This document shows, piece by piece, positions 1-16,502 of a DNA stretch of 64,000 nucleotides (positions are counted from its first letter, which is position 1; every line of letters starts with the position of its first letter). Position numbers and translations under genes: made by a program. The stretch comes from Primulina eburnea (lineage: Eukaryota > Streptophyta > Magnoliopsida > Lamiales > Gesneriaceae), in NCBI RefSeq assembly GCF_022965805.1, contig NC_133101.1:9213069-9277068 (forward strand), given 5' to 3'. Below the pieces are notes generated by a model, which was not told where the DNA came from, made no database searches, and saw nothing but the letters and a program-made list of their open reading frames with translations.

Positions 1-868
1 AATTAATCAAACTAATTTTGATTTGGTTCCAGATTTTGCTTTTAAAAAAATTGAAACCAAACCGATGCGATGAACATATAATTTTTTAATAATATACATA
101 GTTTATGTAATAATATATTTAGTTTATGAAAAATTGATGATAGGTTTGGTTTTAACAACTTAGTTTTTAACCTAGACAAAATTTACAGTGAGGAAGAAAA
201 AGAGAATGGTTTAATATATGTATTATACAATACAATGTTAAATGGTTTAATACATGTACGTGTGTTGATATTTATCTTTAGAATTGCTCATCCGAACCAA
301 GCCGGACAGAACCAAACCGAAACCTAGGTTTTATTTGGTTTACAACTTTATAAAATCGATAGCATAGGTTTCGTTCGAGTTTCTATCATAAACCTAACCA
401 ACTTCGGTTTCTGCTCAACGCCCTGACCCTATGGACCCCTATGCTGTAAGAAGTTAAGTTACACCAAGATTTGGGACTTTGATGCTTGGAAAAAGACCTT
501 TTGCTTGATCAAAACCAGAAGATTCCAAACGATGAATATGTAATAAAAACAAGAATGAGCTGAGTTGGAAAATAAGCCTCTGTCTGTACTTGAAGTTCTA
601 CTGAGGTGAAATTACTATCAACTCCAGGTATAAAGACACTACTCTTTTGGCTTCTTGTTACATCATAAAATTTACCTTGATGAGCGAGCTAATTAAGGAC
701 ATCAGAGTTTCATAAACACAAACAAAGAGGGGAAATAACTTTCGGAATCAACGCCTTTCAATTCACAGATTGATCGATTCTCGCGTCAGCCTGCATCGTG
801 AAATTGACAAATAATCGTTAAAGAGCGAATTATTATTTTAAAGTGACTTCTAAGACAATCCAACCTTT
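1..868. other. Intergenic, possible end of a decayed hAT-like repeat
   Basis: No protein-coding gene is seen. The first 430 bases are rich in accgaacc/ggttcgg-type words, as in the non-autonomous hAT-like elements elsewhere in the window, and an inverted CAGGGCG-like end lies near 416-426. The other end would lie outside the window, so no target duplication can be tested. Roughly 500-868 is probably 3' UTR and downstream flank of the minus-strand ARF gene. Confidence 0.3.
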
Positions 869-5698
<4,830 letters not shown>

Positions 5699-6017
5699 CC
5701 CAGATTAATTTTGGGCAGAGAATAGAAAAAACAAATTCAGATCGAATAGATTTTATTTATATTTATTTAACGCGAAAAAAAACGAAGAGTGCCTTGATTT
5801 TTCATCATCTGTTATACTGTCAAGGGGCGATGGGTATTTCTTGATTTCTTCTCTCTTGCATCAACATTTAGTTCACAAAAAAATTCATTTATTTGAGATA
5901 TGATTAACCAAACCACAAAAACTACTGTAAAATTATCTAATTGATCGTCAAATACATTTGATCATCGATTAATAACAAAAATATTATTTTTTTATTTAAA
6001 ATTATTTTTTAAAATTA

Positions 6018-6019
<2 letters not shown>

Positions 6020-6055
<36 letters not shown>
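6020..6055. repeat. (TA)n microsatellite
   Basis: An uninterrupted run of alternating A and T, about 36 bases long, lies just upstream of the hAT-like insertion. Confidence 0.95.
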
Positions 6056-6057
<2 letters not shown>

Positions 6058-6113
6058 GACATATTATGTCTTAAAATCTATTAGAAAGATTTATATGTAA
6101 ATATAGATCGGAT

Positions 6114-6847
6114 TAGGGGTGATCATGGTGCGGTTTTGCGGTTATTTTAAAAAAATTCAAACCGAATTGCCATGTTCGGTCGGTTAATATTTTGAAAAAT
6201 TAATTGCGGTTTTACATGAAAAATTAGACTTACGGTTTTGAGTGGTTTCAAGCGGTTGCGGTCGGTTTGCGGTTTTTTTAATGAAAAATATTAGAACATA
6301 TATTTTAATTTATTTGAAAACAACAACAATATATTGTCTTCAAATATAAAATATAGTTCAAAGCATAAAAAAATCAAAATAGATAAAACAATAATCAAGA
6401 TTCAAAATTAAGTTAATAATTTAACAATACAACACATTCACAACAAAAATGACATTTACACTATTTTATACTTTTTTTTACTTTCAAACTTCAAACAAAA
6501 ATTGTGGCAAAAGAACTTTATTAAAAGACTAATATGAAGAATAATTAAGAAAAAAATAGGTTTTATTTGTAAGAATAATAATTTTGAAGAGAGTTGTGAT
6601 ATAATGAATGATGACTTATTTATTTGAATATGTTATTTACAAATTATTATAATTCTAGGTCTAATATTATGACAAGCGGTTTAGGCGGTGTGGTTTGGTG
6701 CGGTTCTTGGCAAAAAAAAAAAACCGAACCGCATATGCGGTGCGGTTTATGATTAATATTTTTAATCGCGGTTTTTATAAAATATTGTGAAAAACGGTGC
6801 GGTGCAATTCGGTTCGGGCGGTTAGTAAAAAAATTTGATCACCCCTA
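6114..6847. mobile_element. Non-autonomous hAT-type element with 8-bp target duplication
   Basis: The left end TAGGGGTGATCA and the right end TGATCACCCCTA form terminal inverted repeats of about 12 bp. The flanks carry a perfect 8-bp direct repeat, GATCGGAT, at 6106-6113 and 6848-6855, as expected for hAT transposition. The subterminal parts are packed with GCGGTT/AACCGC words, the interior is AT-rich, and no transposase frame is present. It is therefore a deletion derivative or MITE mobilised in trans. Confidence 0.9.
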
Positions 6848-6873
6848 GATCGGATCAACTTACACATGATTTT

Positions 6874-7065
6874 GAGTAGGTCTCATGTGAGACCGTCTCA
6901 CGGATCCTCACGGATCCTAATCCGTAAGACGGGTCAACCCTACACATATTCACAATAAAAAGTAATACTCTTAGCATAAAAAGTAATATTTTTTAATGGA
7001 TTATCCAAATAAAGATATGTCTCACAAAATACGACATGTGAGACCGTCTCACACAAGTTTTTGCC
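6874..7065 (-). mobile_element. MITE of the GAGACGGTCTCAC family, copy 1 (full length)
   Basis: A 192-bp element in reverse orientation, flanked by a perfect 9-bp duplication CATGATTTT (6865-6873 and 7066-7074). The ends carry near-palindromic TGTGAGACCGTCTCAC blocks and the middle has the shared core aaagtaatactcttagc. A 9-bp duplication is the hallmark of Mutator-like transposition. No coding capacity. Confidence 0.88.
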
Positions 7066-7480
7066 CATGATTTTTAAGTTTAATACAATCAAATTGATGA
7101 AAATAATTTATATTCACAATTATTACCTTGTAAACTATCAAAGTATTTTTATTAACAAATTGTCTTAATATTGTGTATATTTTATTACGTGAACGATCAA
7201 GTACATTAAATAAAACAAAAATTCATATGAGACGATATCATATATCTATTTTATGATACAAATTTTCGATCTGACACAACTTTTGAAAAAATATTATTTC
7301 AGAGGTAGCATAAGCATCATATGTACACATTGTTGGTTCCGAATAAAAAGATTACATATAAGAAATTCGGAATATGCTTAGACCACGACTAATTCGGTAA
7401 GCAGAACTGATGAATAGTAAATTAACATGATAGTTAATAACTTCACAAGCAAAAGACCAGAAAAATCACCAATTTAGTTA

Positions 7481-7658
7481 GGTAAAAACTTGTGTGAGAC
7501 GTTTTCACGGATCGTATTTATAAGACTGATCTCTTATTTAGGTCATCTATGAAAAAGTATTATTTTTTATGCTAAGAGTGTTACTTTTTATCGTAAATAT
7601 GGGTAAGGTTGACTCGTCTCACAGATTAAGATCCATGAGACGACTATGAGACCCACTC
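7481..7658 (+). mobile_element. MITE of the GAGACGGTCTCAC family, copy 2 (full length)
   Basis: A 178-bp element with the perfect 9-bp target duplication ATTTAGTTA at 7472-7480 and 7659-7667. It begins ggtaaaaacttgtgtgagac and ends gacccactc, matching copy 1 in reverse. It lies about 220 bases upstream of the VGT start codon, so it may sit in the promoter. Confidence 0.88.
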
Positions 7659-7880
7659 ATTTAGTTATGTTAAAGCTTCAAACATTTGTTTAAAATAAAG
7701 GTTTAAAAAAAAAATCTTTATCCCCTCAAATAAATAAATAAATCTTGATGATCCTCCGTAACGGAGTGACGTTATCATTTTGGTCTATATAAGATTCCTT
7801 CGGCTTCTCAAACTACGCTGCTGGCTTCTTTTTGAACCACCGAAGAACAATCCATCAATTCTTACCTATTTGTACCAGAC

Positions 7881-10800
7881 ATGCCTTCTGGGAATGGAAA
7901 GGTATCTTTCAGGGGAAAAACATTTATTTATGTTGTTCTTGCACTTGAATTTATTCTGACTTTCTTGCTTGTTTTTTTTTTTTTTTGTTTTTGCAAATTC
8001 TTAGGATCCAAAAACTTCACGTCACAGCGATGGCGTGCAGCAGCCTCTTTTGAGAAGTGAATACGAGAATTTTTCGGTGGTTTCAGTCATTCTTCCGTGA
8101 GTTCTACTTCTTTTAATTTCATGTTTCCAGGCGTTTACTTTATGTAGTTAGATCGTTGGGTAGGTTTAAATCATGTTACGTTTTTGCTTGTGATTCGAAA
8201 AAGCTGAGGGACATGGGCTGCGTGGATTCTCAGTTGCGTAAACTTGACCTATCATGTGAACTAGTTGGGTTTTTGCTTCGACAAAATTTTCTCTGTTGTT
8301 CAGTTGCCATCATTTCTATAGAATTTTCAGTCATTATTTTTGTCGGCAGTGTGGTATTATAAGTTATAACTGAGGAATAAATGTCAGGTTCTTGTTCCCT
8401 GCTTTTGGCGGACTACTCTATGGATATGATATTGGAGCCACATCCTCTGCTACTATCTCTATGCAGGTACTGTTAACACCTTCAAGCGGACTCCTAGAAA
8501 CTAATTATTCCCTGCTTTACATTGTCGTCGGCTTTATAGAAGCTTTGGTTTCTCATAGGCATAAATTATATGCCAGTTGAGGATATTACTCTTGTCCTAT
8601 TTATCTACAAAAATTTGGACATTGAGTTATTAGGGATTCAGATGTTACATGATCATAAAGACTTACAATTTTATAGAACTATGCAAGTTCAGGGACCATT
8701 TACCACAATAAACTCAAGTTAGATGGATAGAGTATACCATGTTTAATGCTCTTATTTGAGCTTTTATTGATTCTATTAAACATTTGAACTTCGTACTGGA
8801 TCCTTCATTTGATGGAATTGTGTTTATCCACTCTTACCACTAAGTTACCTTTGTGAATCTCATTTAAATGCATCAAGTGTTTCGACAAGTGGGGTAAAAG
8901 CAAACACCAGATAACTGAAGATTTTTGTATTGACTTATTGCTACTTCTATTGTTATTAGCTCAAAACTTTGAAAAGTGGGTAGGACAAACTTAATTATGC
9001 TTTAATAGCGTACTCAATTATCTTTAACCAAGAGTTGTGGAGTGTGAAATTTGCTGATTTTGAAAAGTAAATTAAAAACTTAATTGCTGTTTTTAGTACA
9101 ACTTAGCCAATCTATATTATCGCCACTTAGTAACTGATATATAATTGGTTTCTGGTAACTTCTTCTGCAGTCTGCCGATTCAAGTGGGATTTCATGGTAT
9201 AATTTATCATCAGTGGAAGTTGGTCTTGTTGTAAGCAATCTGTCCTTTCTTGGTTACAACAATATGCTATATATATACTTTTGGCATCATAATTTTTCAG
9301 CGACCTAGTTCTAATGGGATATCATATATATAATTTTTTTATCTCCTGATTATGGCAGACAAGTGGCTCATTATACGGTGCATTGATAGGCTCAATTTTG
9401 GCGTTTAATGTGGCAGACTTTCTTGGTTAGTTTAATTTATATTGATTGGCTTGAAGTATACAGCGAATGACATAATGTTTTAATTGTTGACTTCTCGTTA
9501 TTGCTTGATACTACAGGAAGAAGGAAGGAACTAATTCTTTCCTCCTTGATGTACCTTGTTGGGGCGCTGATAACAGCTTTTGCTCCTGCTTTTGTCGTTT
9601 TGGTGATTGGGCGTTTCATTTATGGAATAGGAATTGGATTGGTGAGTACGCAAATCAAAGTGACCCCCTATTTTGATTGTCTACTCTCTGAAATTCTCTC
9701 CTGTTTTCTTTGTTTCATTTCTTTTACCATCTCATTTGCTTCTAAGATTATATGAGTGCCTGATGTTGTTTAACAATGGCTACCTTTTTTTCTGCAAGTT
9801 GCATTCTCACAATCTGATTGCTGTTTCACACTGATGCAAACGCATTATTAAATTTCCAGCTGAGAATGAACTGTTACAATCTGATAATGTACAAATTGAC
9901 CTATTGGGTCGTAAAGTAGAGTCCAGGAAGGAAAATGAACCTTGACATATGAAATGTTCCATAAGAGGGGGTGATAGTAGCAGTTTGGTCTGGTTATTTA
10001 AATTCTTTATTGATCTCTTATGATTTCCTCCAATATTTGCAGGCAATGCATGCTGCTCCAATGTACATTGCCGAAACAGCTCCAAGTCAAATACGGGGAC
10101 GGCTAATTTCCCTTAAGGAATTTTTTATTGTTCTTGGAATGCTTGTAAGTATCAAGTTTCTTGAGAGAGATTCCATACTTACATTTGAAGTGTCTTTTCG
10201 TTGAATATTTTGGTCGACTATGAATAAGCCTTTTGTGTAATGTTAACTTCATATATATCATCATATTTTGTATTAAGCGCCTGAATTTTGTTGTAGATGG
10301 GCTATATAGCTGGTAGCCTTTTGGTCGAGTCAGTTTCAGGCTGGCGCTACATCTATGGAATTAGTTCTCCTTTGGCATTCATCATGGGAATTGGGATGTG
10401 GTGGCTGCCGCCATCACCCAGATGGATTCTTCTGCAAGCCATACAGGGAAAAGGAGACATGCAGGGTTTAAGAGATTCTGCTATTACTTGCTTGTGTCGG
10501 CTGAGAGGTGAAGCTATTGTTGATTCGGCATCTCAAAAGGTTGATGAAATTTTATTGGAGCTTTCTCAAATGCAAGAAGAGCGAGAAGCTTCAATAGCTG
10601 AGATGTTTCAGGGAAAATGCTTGAAAGCGCTTCAAATTGGTGGTGGGCTTGTTGTATTTCAGCAGGTATGTGTCATTGTATCTTTCTTTTTCTTGTACAT
10701 ACCCAACGTTGCAATATAAGCTCATGCCTCTTGGTCTTCTAATGGCAGATAACAGGGCAACCAAGTGTCTTGTACTATGCCACAACAATTTTTCAGGTAT

Positions 10801-12367
10801 ATTGTTTGAATCAACAGTGAAGTTTAGTTTATGTTACTTTAGTTGACAGAATGCTATACGTATGATAGAGCGCAGGATTTTCTGCAGCATCAGATGCAAC
10901 AAAGGTGTCAGTTCTACTTGGTTTCCTGAAGGTAAGCAGATTCTACGGTGGTTCTCTTGTTTACCTTTCTTTAAATATATACCTATGCATATATTTGTAT
11001 GTCCAAGACAAGTAATCCTGAAAAGATAATTCCTTACCACATGGCTAATTGGTTGGCCGCATGCTCAGATTCAGTTCAGTTAATTATTATTCTTATATTT
11101 TTTTTCTTTCTTCTTTTCTCATTCACATACCCCTTTCTGGCATATTGCATCAGTATTAGCATAGCAGTGGCATTTTATATTTACTTTTACGATAGCTGTG
11201 CTCACTCTTTGCTGTATTTTTAAAGTATACAGTTCGAAGATTTTTCCTTTCTTCCCTGTATTCATAAATTTGTATGTCATATTAAATTTACCTTTTTAAT
11301 TCACTCAAATATTTGATTTCTTCACTTTTGTAGCTGGTTATGACCGGGGTAGCCGTTCTAATTATTGATAGATTGGGGAGACGACCTCTGCTCCTTGGCG
11401 GTGTATCTGGTATTGTAAGTCATGCCATTAGTTTCTAGGATCTATCATCGATTTTTAATACTCAGACTTATCGAATTTCAGGTTATTTGTGATATTATTT
11501 ATTCAACTCTAAGATAAAGTCCTAATAGTATTTTGATAACGCGGCAGGTAATATCTCTATTTTTCTTGGGATCTTATTACACTTACCTAGGTGACATACC
11601 TGCTGTAGCTGTCGCTGCCTTGCTCATATATGTTGGATGTTACCAGGTAGCTACCAACGTTCTTATCGTTTTCTACTATTCTCTTTAGTCTTCTGGTGCC
11701 TTTTGTACTAGAAGGGTCAGAATCAGATGATTAGGCAAGTTTTAATTGTGCCAGTCGGTAAGAGTATGATTTTGTTTGGCTAAAACTACGACTCTTTACT
11801 GTTTAACTTGGTGCATCTAATGGGTTGTATACCTTTCTTTGAGAACAGGGTAACAGTGTTTCCATCTATTCTGTGATATATAGCTTGTTTATATTATTTT
11901 AATTGGATATCACGGTGAAATTTGTTACGTCATTTCGTAAAGTTGAACGCATTTAACATTTTGCTAGTATATTTGTACAGTTATCATTTGGTCCCATTGG
12001 TTGGCTGATGATTTCAGAAGTGTTCCCCTTGCGTCTAAGAGGTCGAGGATTGAGCGTAGCAGTTCTACTGAATTTTGGCGCAAATGCGCTTGTGACCTTT
12101 GCGTTTTCTCCTCTGAAGGTGCCAGTTTTTCACTGAACATTCTTGTTTGTTATCTCCTGATCTAATTATGTAAAACATACGTCTGGTGCAATTCATATAT
12201 ATGCTTACGACGACTAGATTTGACTGTGATTGCAGGAGTTGGTTGGAGCTGGGATTCTTTTTTTCATATTCGGGGGCATAGCAGTGTTGTCTCTCATATT
12301 CATCTTCTTTGTTGTACCAGAGACGAAAGGGCTTTCCCTTGAAGAAATTGAGGCTAAACTGCTTTAA
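7881..12367 (+). CDS. VGT1: Vacuolar glucose transporter-like MFS sugar porter (14 exons)
   Basis: Proton-coupled sugar transporter of the major facilitator superfamily. Plant members of this clade (VGT, also called D-xylose-proton symporter-like) import glucose into the vacuole across the tonoplast. Exons: 7881-7901, 8005-8096, 8388-8466, 9171-9230, 9359-9425, 9517-9641, 10043-10144, 10297-10665, 10749-10796, 10869-10931, 11334-11414, 11548-11646, 11981-12118, 12236-12367. All phases close, giving 491 residues against about 500 for the family. Visible signatures are GGLLYGYDIG in TM1, DFLGRRK after TM2, PMYIAETAPSQIRGR, FQQITGQPSVLYYA in TM7, DRLGRRPLLLGG, and the C-terminal VPETKGLSLEEIE. 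The short N-terminus with QQPLLRSEY contains a dileucine-type signal common in tonoplast proteins. Exon 10 has two possible in-frame acceptors six bases apart; I chose the upstream one, which keeps SAGFSAASDATK. Which paralogue (VGT1 or VGT2) it is cannot be resolved. Confidence 0.9.
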
Positions 12368-12739
12368 ACTTACCATCTACTCCGTCTGATGTCTATCATT
12401 ATTTATTAGAGAAGCAGATTTCATGTTGTAAACGAATAATACTGGAATAAAATCCTGTTAGCTTGGAGTGGTCACTATACTAGGATTTTCCTGTCCTGTC
12501 CTGTCCTTCTTACAAGTACAATTAATTTTAATTTTGTGGTATTCCTTCCATATTTCCCCTGCCGACTTACTAATTTACCAAGTTCAATCACGCTATCTAA
12601 AATCCACGCTTCTGCTTAGATTTTTGGTTCTTGACTTGTGATACAAATTTTATTGCTATCAATAAGAATTTAAATTATATCAAATGAGTTGTTTATTTCG
12701 AGGAAATTTGTTGTTTTTTTAATTTAATATAGGCTTTAT

Positions 12740-12945
12740 TTTGTCGCATAGGTCGTATTAGAGAACATCGATATCAAATAAGTAATATTTGTGAATATAG
12801 TGGTTTTGAGAAAAAAAAAAAAAAAAAAAAAGTAAAGCAAAAAAAAAAATCAAAGTTATTAGATGAAAACCAAACACTGACAAGTTATATGTACCAAAAC
12901 ACACTAACTTATATGATTAAAATTGTTATATTTCCTATATAAGTA
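12740..12945. mobile_element. Single arm of a fold-back MITE related to the one at 28363-28887
   Basis: This stretch aligns by eye with the right arm of the MITE in the NARA5 gene: tatcaaataa, then aatatttg, an A-rich block, gatgaaaaccaaac, and a final attaaaattg. The left arm is not found, so it is a half-element. The A-run near 12810-12850 adds low complexity. Confidence 0.5.
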
Positions 12946-13461
12946 AGTCGCACATACAAAAACACATACTAAGATCTCCAAATTGAAACCCTAGTACCAA
13001 CCCAGTTTTTGTGATAGTGAGTCCGTCACCGCCTTTTTGAATTAATTAATGTTGAATTATCTTATTACAATAGTGTTTGAGATAGTTTTTAGGAAACACT
13101 TCTTATATTTTAGCTACATGAAAGTGCTTTTGAGTGTGTGTGAATGTCAATTTTATCTTCAATTTCTATAACTTTTATAAAAAAAACCTGGAAGTAAGAG
13201 TGTGATGTTTTTTTCTTACTTCTGTTTTATTTATGGTTTAAAAGACATTTATATACTTAAAATATTTGTCATTTTATATTTATTTTTTTAAACAATATTT
13301 TGCATTTTTATATAATTTGCATTTCCAAAATTTTTTATACACATTTTGTGCATTTATACAAATTTTGTAATTTTTTTATATTTTTAATAATTATAATTTT
13401 GTTCAAACATTCATGTTATAAAAAATTAATTAATTTTGATACAATATTAATAATAATGATG

Positions 13462-13569
13462 GCAAAAACTTGTGTGAGACGGTCTCACGGGTCGTATTTG
13501 TGAGACGGATCTCTTATTTGGGTTATCCATGAAAAAGTATTACTTTTATGCTAAGAGTATTACTTTTTG
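13462..13569 (+). mobile_element. MITE of the GAGACGGTCTCAC family, copy 3 (3'-truncated)
   Basis: The first 108 bases of the family are recognisable (ggcaaaaacttgtgtgagac, then the aaaaagtattac core), and identity stops abruptly in the middle. The right end and a second target duplication are missing. Confidence 0.8.
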
Positions 13570-13998
13570 AATAAAATTCAAATTTGAATATGAAGTCTTT
13601 GAAAATATAAATTATATTTAAATATTTGCATTGATTATATCATTTCATTTATTTTCGTATATGATTTTGACTTTTGTGTTATTTTTATATATTTTTAATT
13701 TAAATTAAATTTTTTAAAAGAATGTTATCCTAAAAAAAATTTATATTGTTGTTCATAAATTATTATTATTATAATTTTAATATAAAATTTTTTAACATGT
13801 ATTTAAAAATAATTAAAATTTTAATCAAAAAATGTTCATATAATAAATGATAAAAAATTATATATTTTTAAAAATATCATATATTATTAAAAAATTTGAT
13901 AGATAAATTTTATCTGATTTTTTTTAATTTTTAAAATCTTTTTATTAGTAATATTTTACTCAACTAAAATAAAAAAGTCAATATTTTCTTTTGATAGT

Positions 13999-14001
<3 letters not shown>

Positions 14002-14042
<41 letters not shown>
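14002..14042. repeat. (TA)n microsatellite
   Basis: About 40 bases of uninterrupted alternating T and A in an otherwise AT-rich spacer. Confidence 0.95.
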
Positions 14043-14043
<1 letters not shown>

Positions 14044-14229
14044 AATTAAATATTATTATTATATTAATAATTTTAAATATTTATTCAACACTAAAATTTA
14101 TTAATTTTAATCATTAATTAAGTGAAATAAAATATAAAACTAAAATTTTAGTTTTAACTCATTTGATAATGAAGGAGTATACATATAAGAAGATTTTTTA
14201 TCCGATTAAATAAATAATCAGATATGGAG

Positions 14230-16502
14230 ATTTTTGAGTAGGGAGATGGAGGCAAATCTTGAATAATCCTACTTATATTATCTTCCTTCGACCCGTCGCC
14301 CTTCATTCCTCGCGCAGCCTGCCAGCTGTTTCATCTCGCGATTTCCTTCATTTTCGCCGTTGATTAACTCATTTCTTGAGAAGCTCGATTTAGTGATGGG
14401 CAATATGTTTCGGGCCTAGCCCGTCGCTTTCAGCCGCGACCACCGCCCTCTGTCTCGATTTTGGCCTCGCGACCGCCATGTATCCGCCTTGCTCGACTTA
14501 TTTTGAGTTTTGAGTATTAATCTCGATTTTCTAGCCTTTGTGAGTCGGTTTAACGACTGTCCCGAGGGTGAGAATTTCCCACTCGATTTTCGGTTCGATT
14601 ATCGCGCTAGATATTGATTATTGTTGGATTTTTGTGCAGGTACCAAAGTTTCTTGATTGAGGTAAACCCAACAAATCTAGTTGCGTGTCGAACTATTAGA
14701 TTCGACTTTTAGGTGAATTATTTAAGTTTCGATAATTTGAACTACGATATTTCGATGAATTGTTGGAATTGAGTTTTAGCCTAAAATGTGAACAATTCGA
14801 ATTTTTTAATAAACATATTCTATGGTTCCGATATGTTTATGAAATTTTTGGTAAATAAATATTTACGATAAATTGGTTGCGCAAATTTAGCGAAGATGAA
14901 CTATTGTATTTTCAGTTGTGTTAATTTTAGCATAAAATGCGGAAATCGAAATAATTGTTGGTGTGGAGTTGAGAGAGTTGAAAATTGCCGGTTTAACATG
15001 TTAGAGTATTTAAATAAAATAATTGGTGCGGATTTTGGGAAAATAATCCGCTGTTGCTAATTTTCGGAAATTATTAGTGTTTCGGTTATTTATTGGTGAA
15101 ATAAGTGATGAGTTTCAATTCGTGTATCTTATCAGTTCAGACTTGAAATTGTGATTTATTGTGATTTATGGCTATTATGTTTTCCGAAAAAGATTGGTAC
15201 TTTTTCCAAAGAATTACCTAGGTATTCCGACTATTGACGTGAAAATAGCTCGTAGCTTATGTTTGTGCTATAAAGCCTCAATATTTCATGCAAGTTAATG
15301 TATCCTGTTTTGTAGTTTATTATTTATGTAATCTACTTAATAAGGAAATCGCAGTTACTGTCTGTAGAAAGATTGAAATTATTGTTGGATAAAGCAATGA
15401 TGTTCCGTTGTTATGTTCCCATCCCTGAAGAATGAACCCTAGTATTTTGTCCTATGTTCTAACTGTTATGAGACATGTCATAAAATATTTGCACTCACAG
15501 CCTGTATTGCTTTTTGAGCATGATTTTTTTCGCCTGCCACTTTGTTATAATTTGAAGTAATAGATTCTTGTGGGAAAACATGTTATTTCCGTAATGTGTT
15601 GGGTTTTTTTGTTTACTTTTTACATAACTAATGCGTTGTTTTGTTTTCCTTATTGTCCATAATTATACGTTGTCCATTCATAGCGTGTCCCTCGACAGGT
15701 CACTTTCAGATTTTTGGGACGTCATGGAGCGAACAACAAAAAACTTTCCTCAGCTAGTGTTTGGAAGCAAAACATCCGAGTTGCTCTGTCGAGAAGCACT
15801 TGTAAGTTTCTTACCAACTTGGATAATATAGTGTTGAATAATGATTATTAACTTTCGACTTTGTTGATTCATCTTGACTAATTCAACCGATTAAGTGGAG
15901 AAATAAAGTTTCCTTAAATATTTTATAGATATAGATAAAATTCCAATGTTAGATTCCATGTAGTTCTGCATTCTTCAGTTTTAATTATGAGAAAGTTACA
16001 CTTAAAAAAAAAGGTGCTATTCTTTTATACGTATAGTTGCATATAAATTAATTTGTATTATCATTAAATGTAATACAAAAAATAAAGAGTAAATTGAATT
16101 TTGATTAAATTTATATTTTTCAATTTTAATTGTCAATCGTTATATATTTTCAGATATGTTTCTTTATCATTCAGCTTTTTATGAATCTTGTATAATTCAC
16201 ATTGATGGATTCAGCTGTGAATTCCATGAAAGGCTTGCTGGTTCACTTTTCTTTGTTATTTAAATATGAACAGTTCAATAACCAGCAAAATATCATTGTG
16301 CTGTTGGTCCTCTTTATTGAATCCCGGAGAAGCATATAATAATAAAATCAAATGGCTGCTAGTTTCTCTCTCTTTGTTAAACATCTCTTAATTTGAAACT
16401 TGAACTAATTTTAGCTAATTATGGTGCGGCGATGTTTCTTATGCATTGGAAAGTTGCAGGAACTGAGACCTTATCACCACATCATAAGCGGTTGATTCCC
16501 CC
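14230..16502 (+). promoter_or_regulatory. Putative promoter and spliced 5' leader of the PPR gene
   Basis: Base composition changes sharply near 14270 to a GC-richer block (14280-14600) that looks like a transcribed leader exon rather than spacer. A candidate internal leader exon lies at 15711-15801 (acceptor tttcag, donor CTT|GTAAGT). A final acceptor, gttgcag, at 16453-16459 would join it to the coding exon 43 bases before the start codon. In that spliced form an upstream ORF opens at 15724 (MERTTKNFPQLVFG...) and ends about ten bases before the main ATG. This is inferred from splice signals only. The GC-rich block could instead be a separate non-coding transcript. Confidence 0.45.

Larger units (their letters stand above)
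5699..7880. other. Divergent intergenic region between ARFB1 and VGT, filled by transposons
   Basis: This 2.2 kb stretch separates the start codons of two divergently transcribed genes and should hold both promoters. It contains a (TA)n tract, a 734-bp hAT-like element and two MITEs (listed separately). About 100-200 bases next to each start codon are free of recognised repeats. No clear promoter element could be assigned beyond general AT-richness. Confidence 0.6.
12368..14229. other. AT-rich intergenic region with MITE fragments and a microsatellite
   Basis: No gene is seen. The first 150 bases or so are probably the VGT 3' UTR, with AATAAAA-like signals near 12447. The rest is very AT-rich and holds a half-MITE, a truncated GAGACGGTCTCAC MITE and a long (TA)n run, all listed separately. 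Confidence 0.6.
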
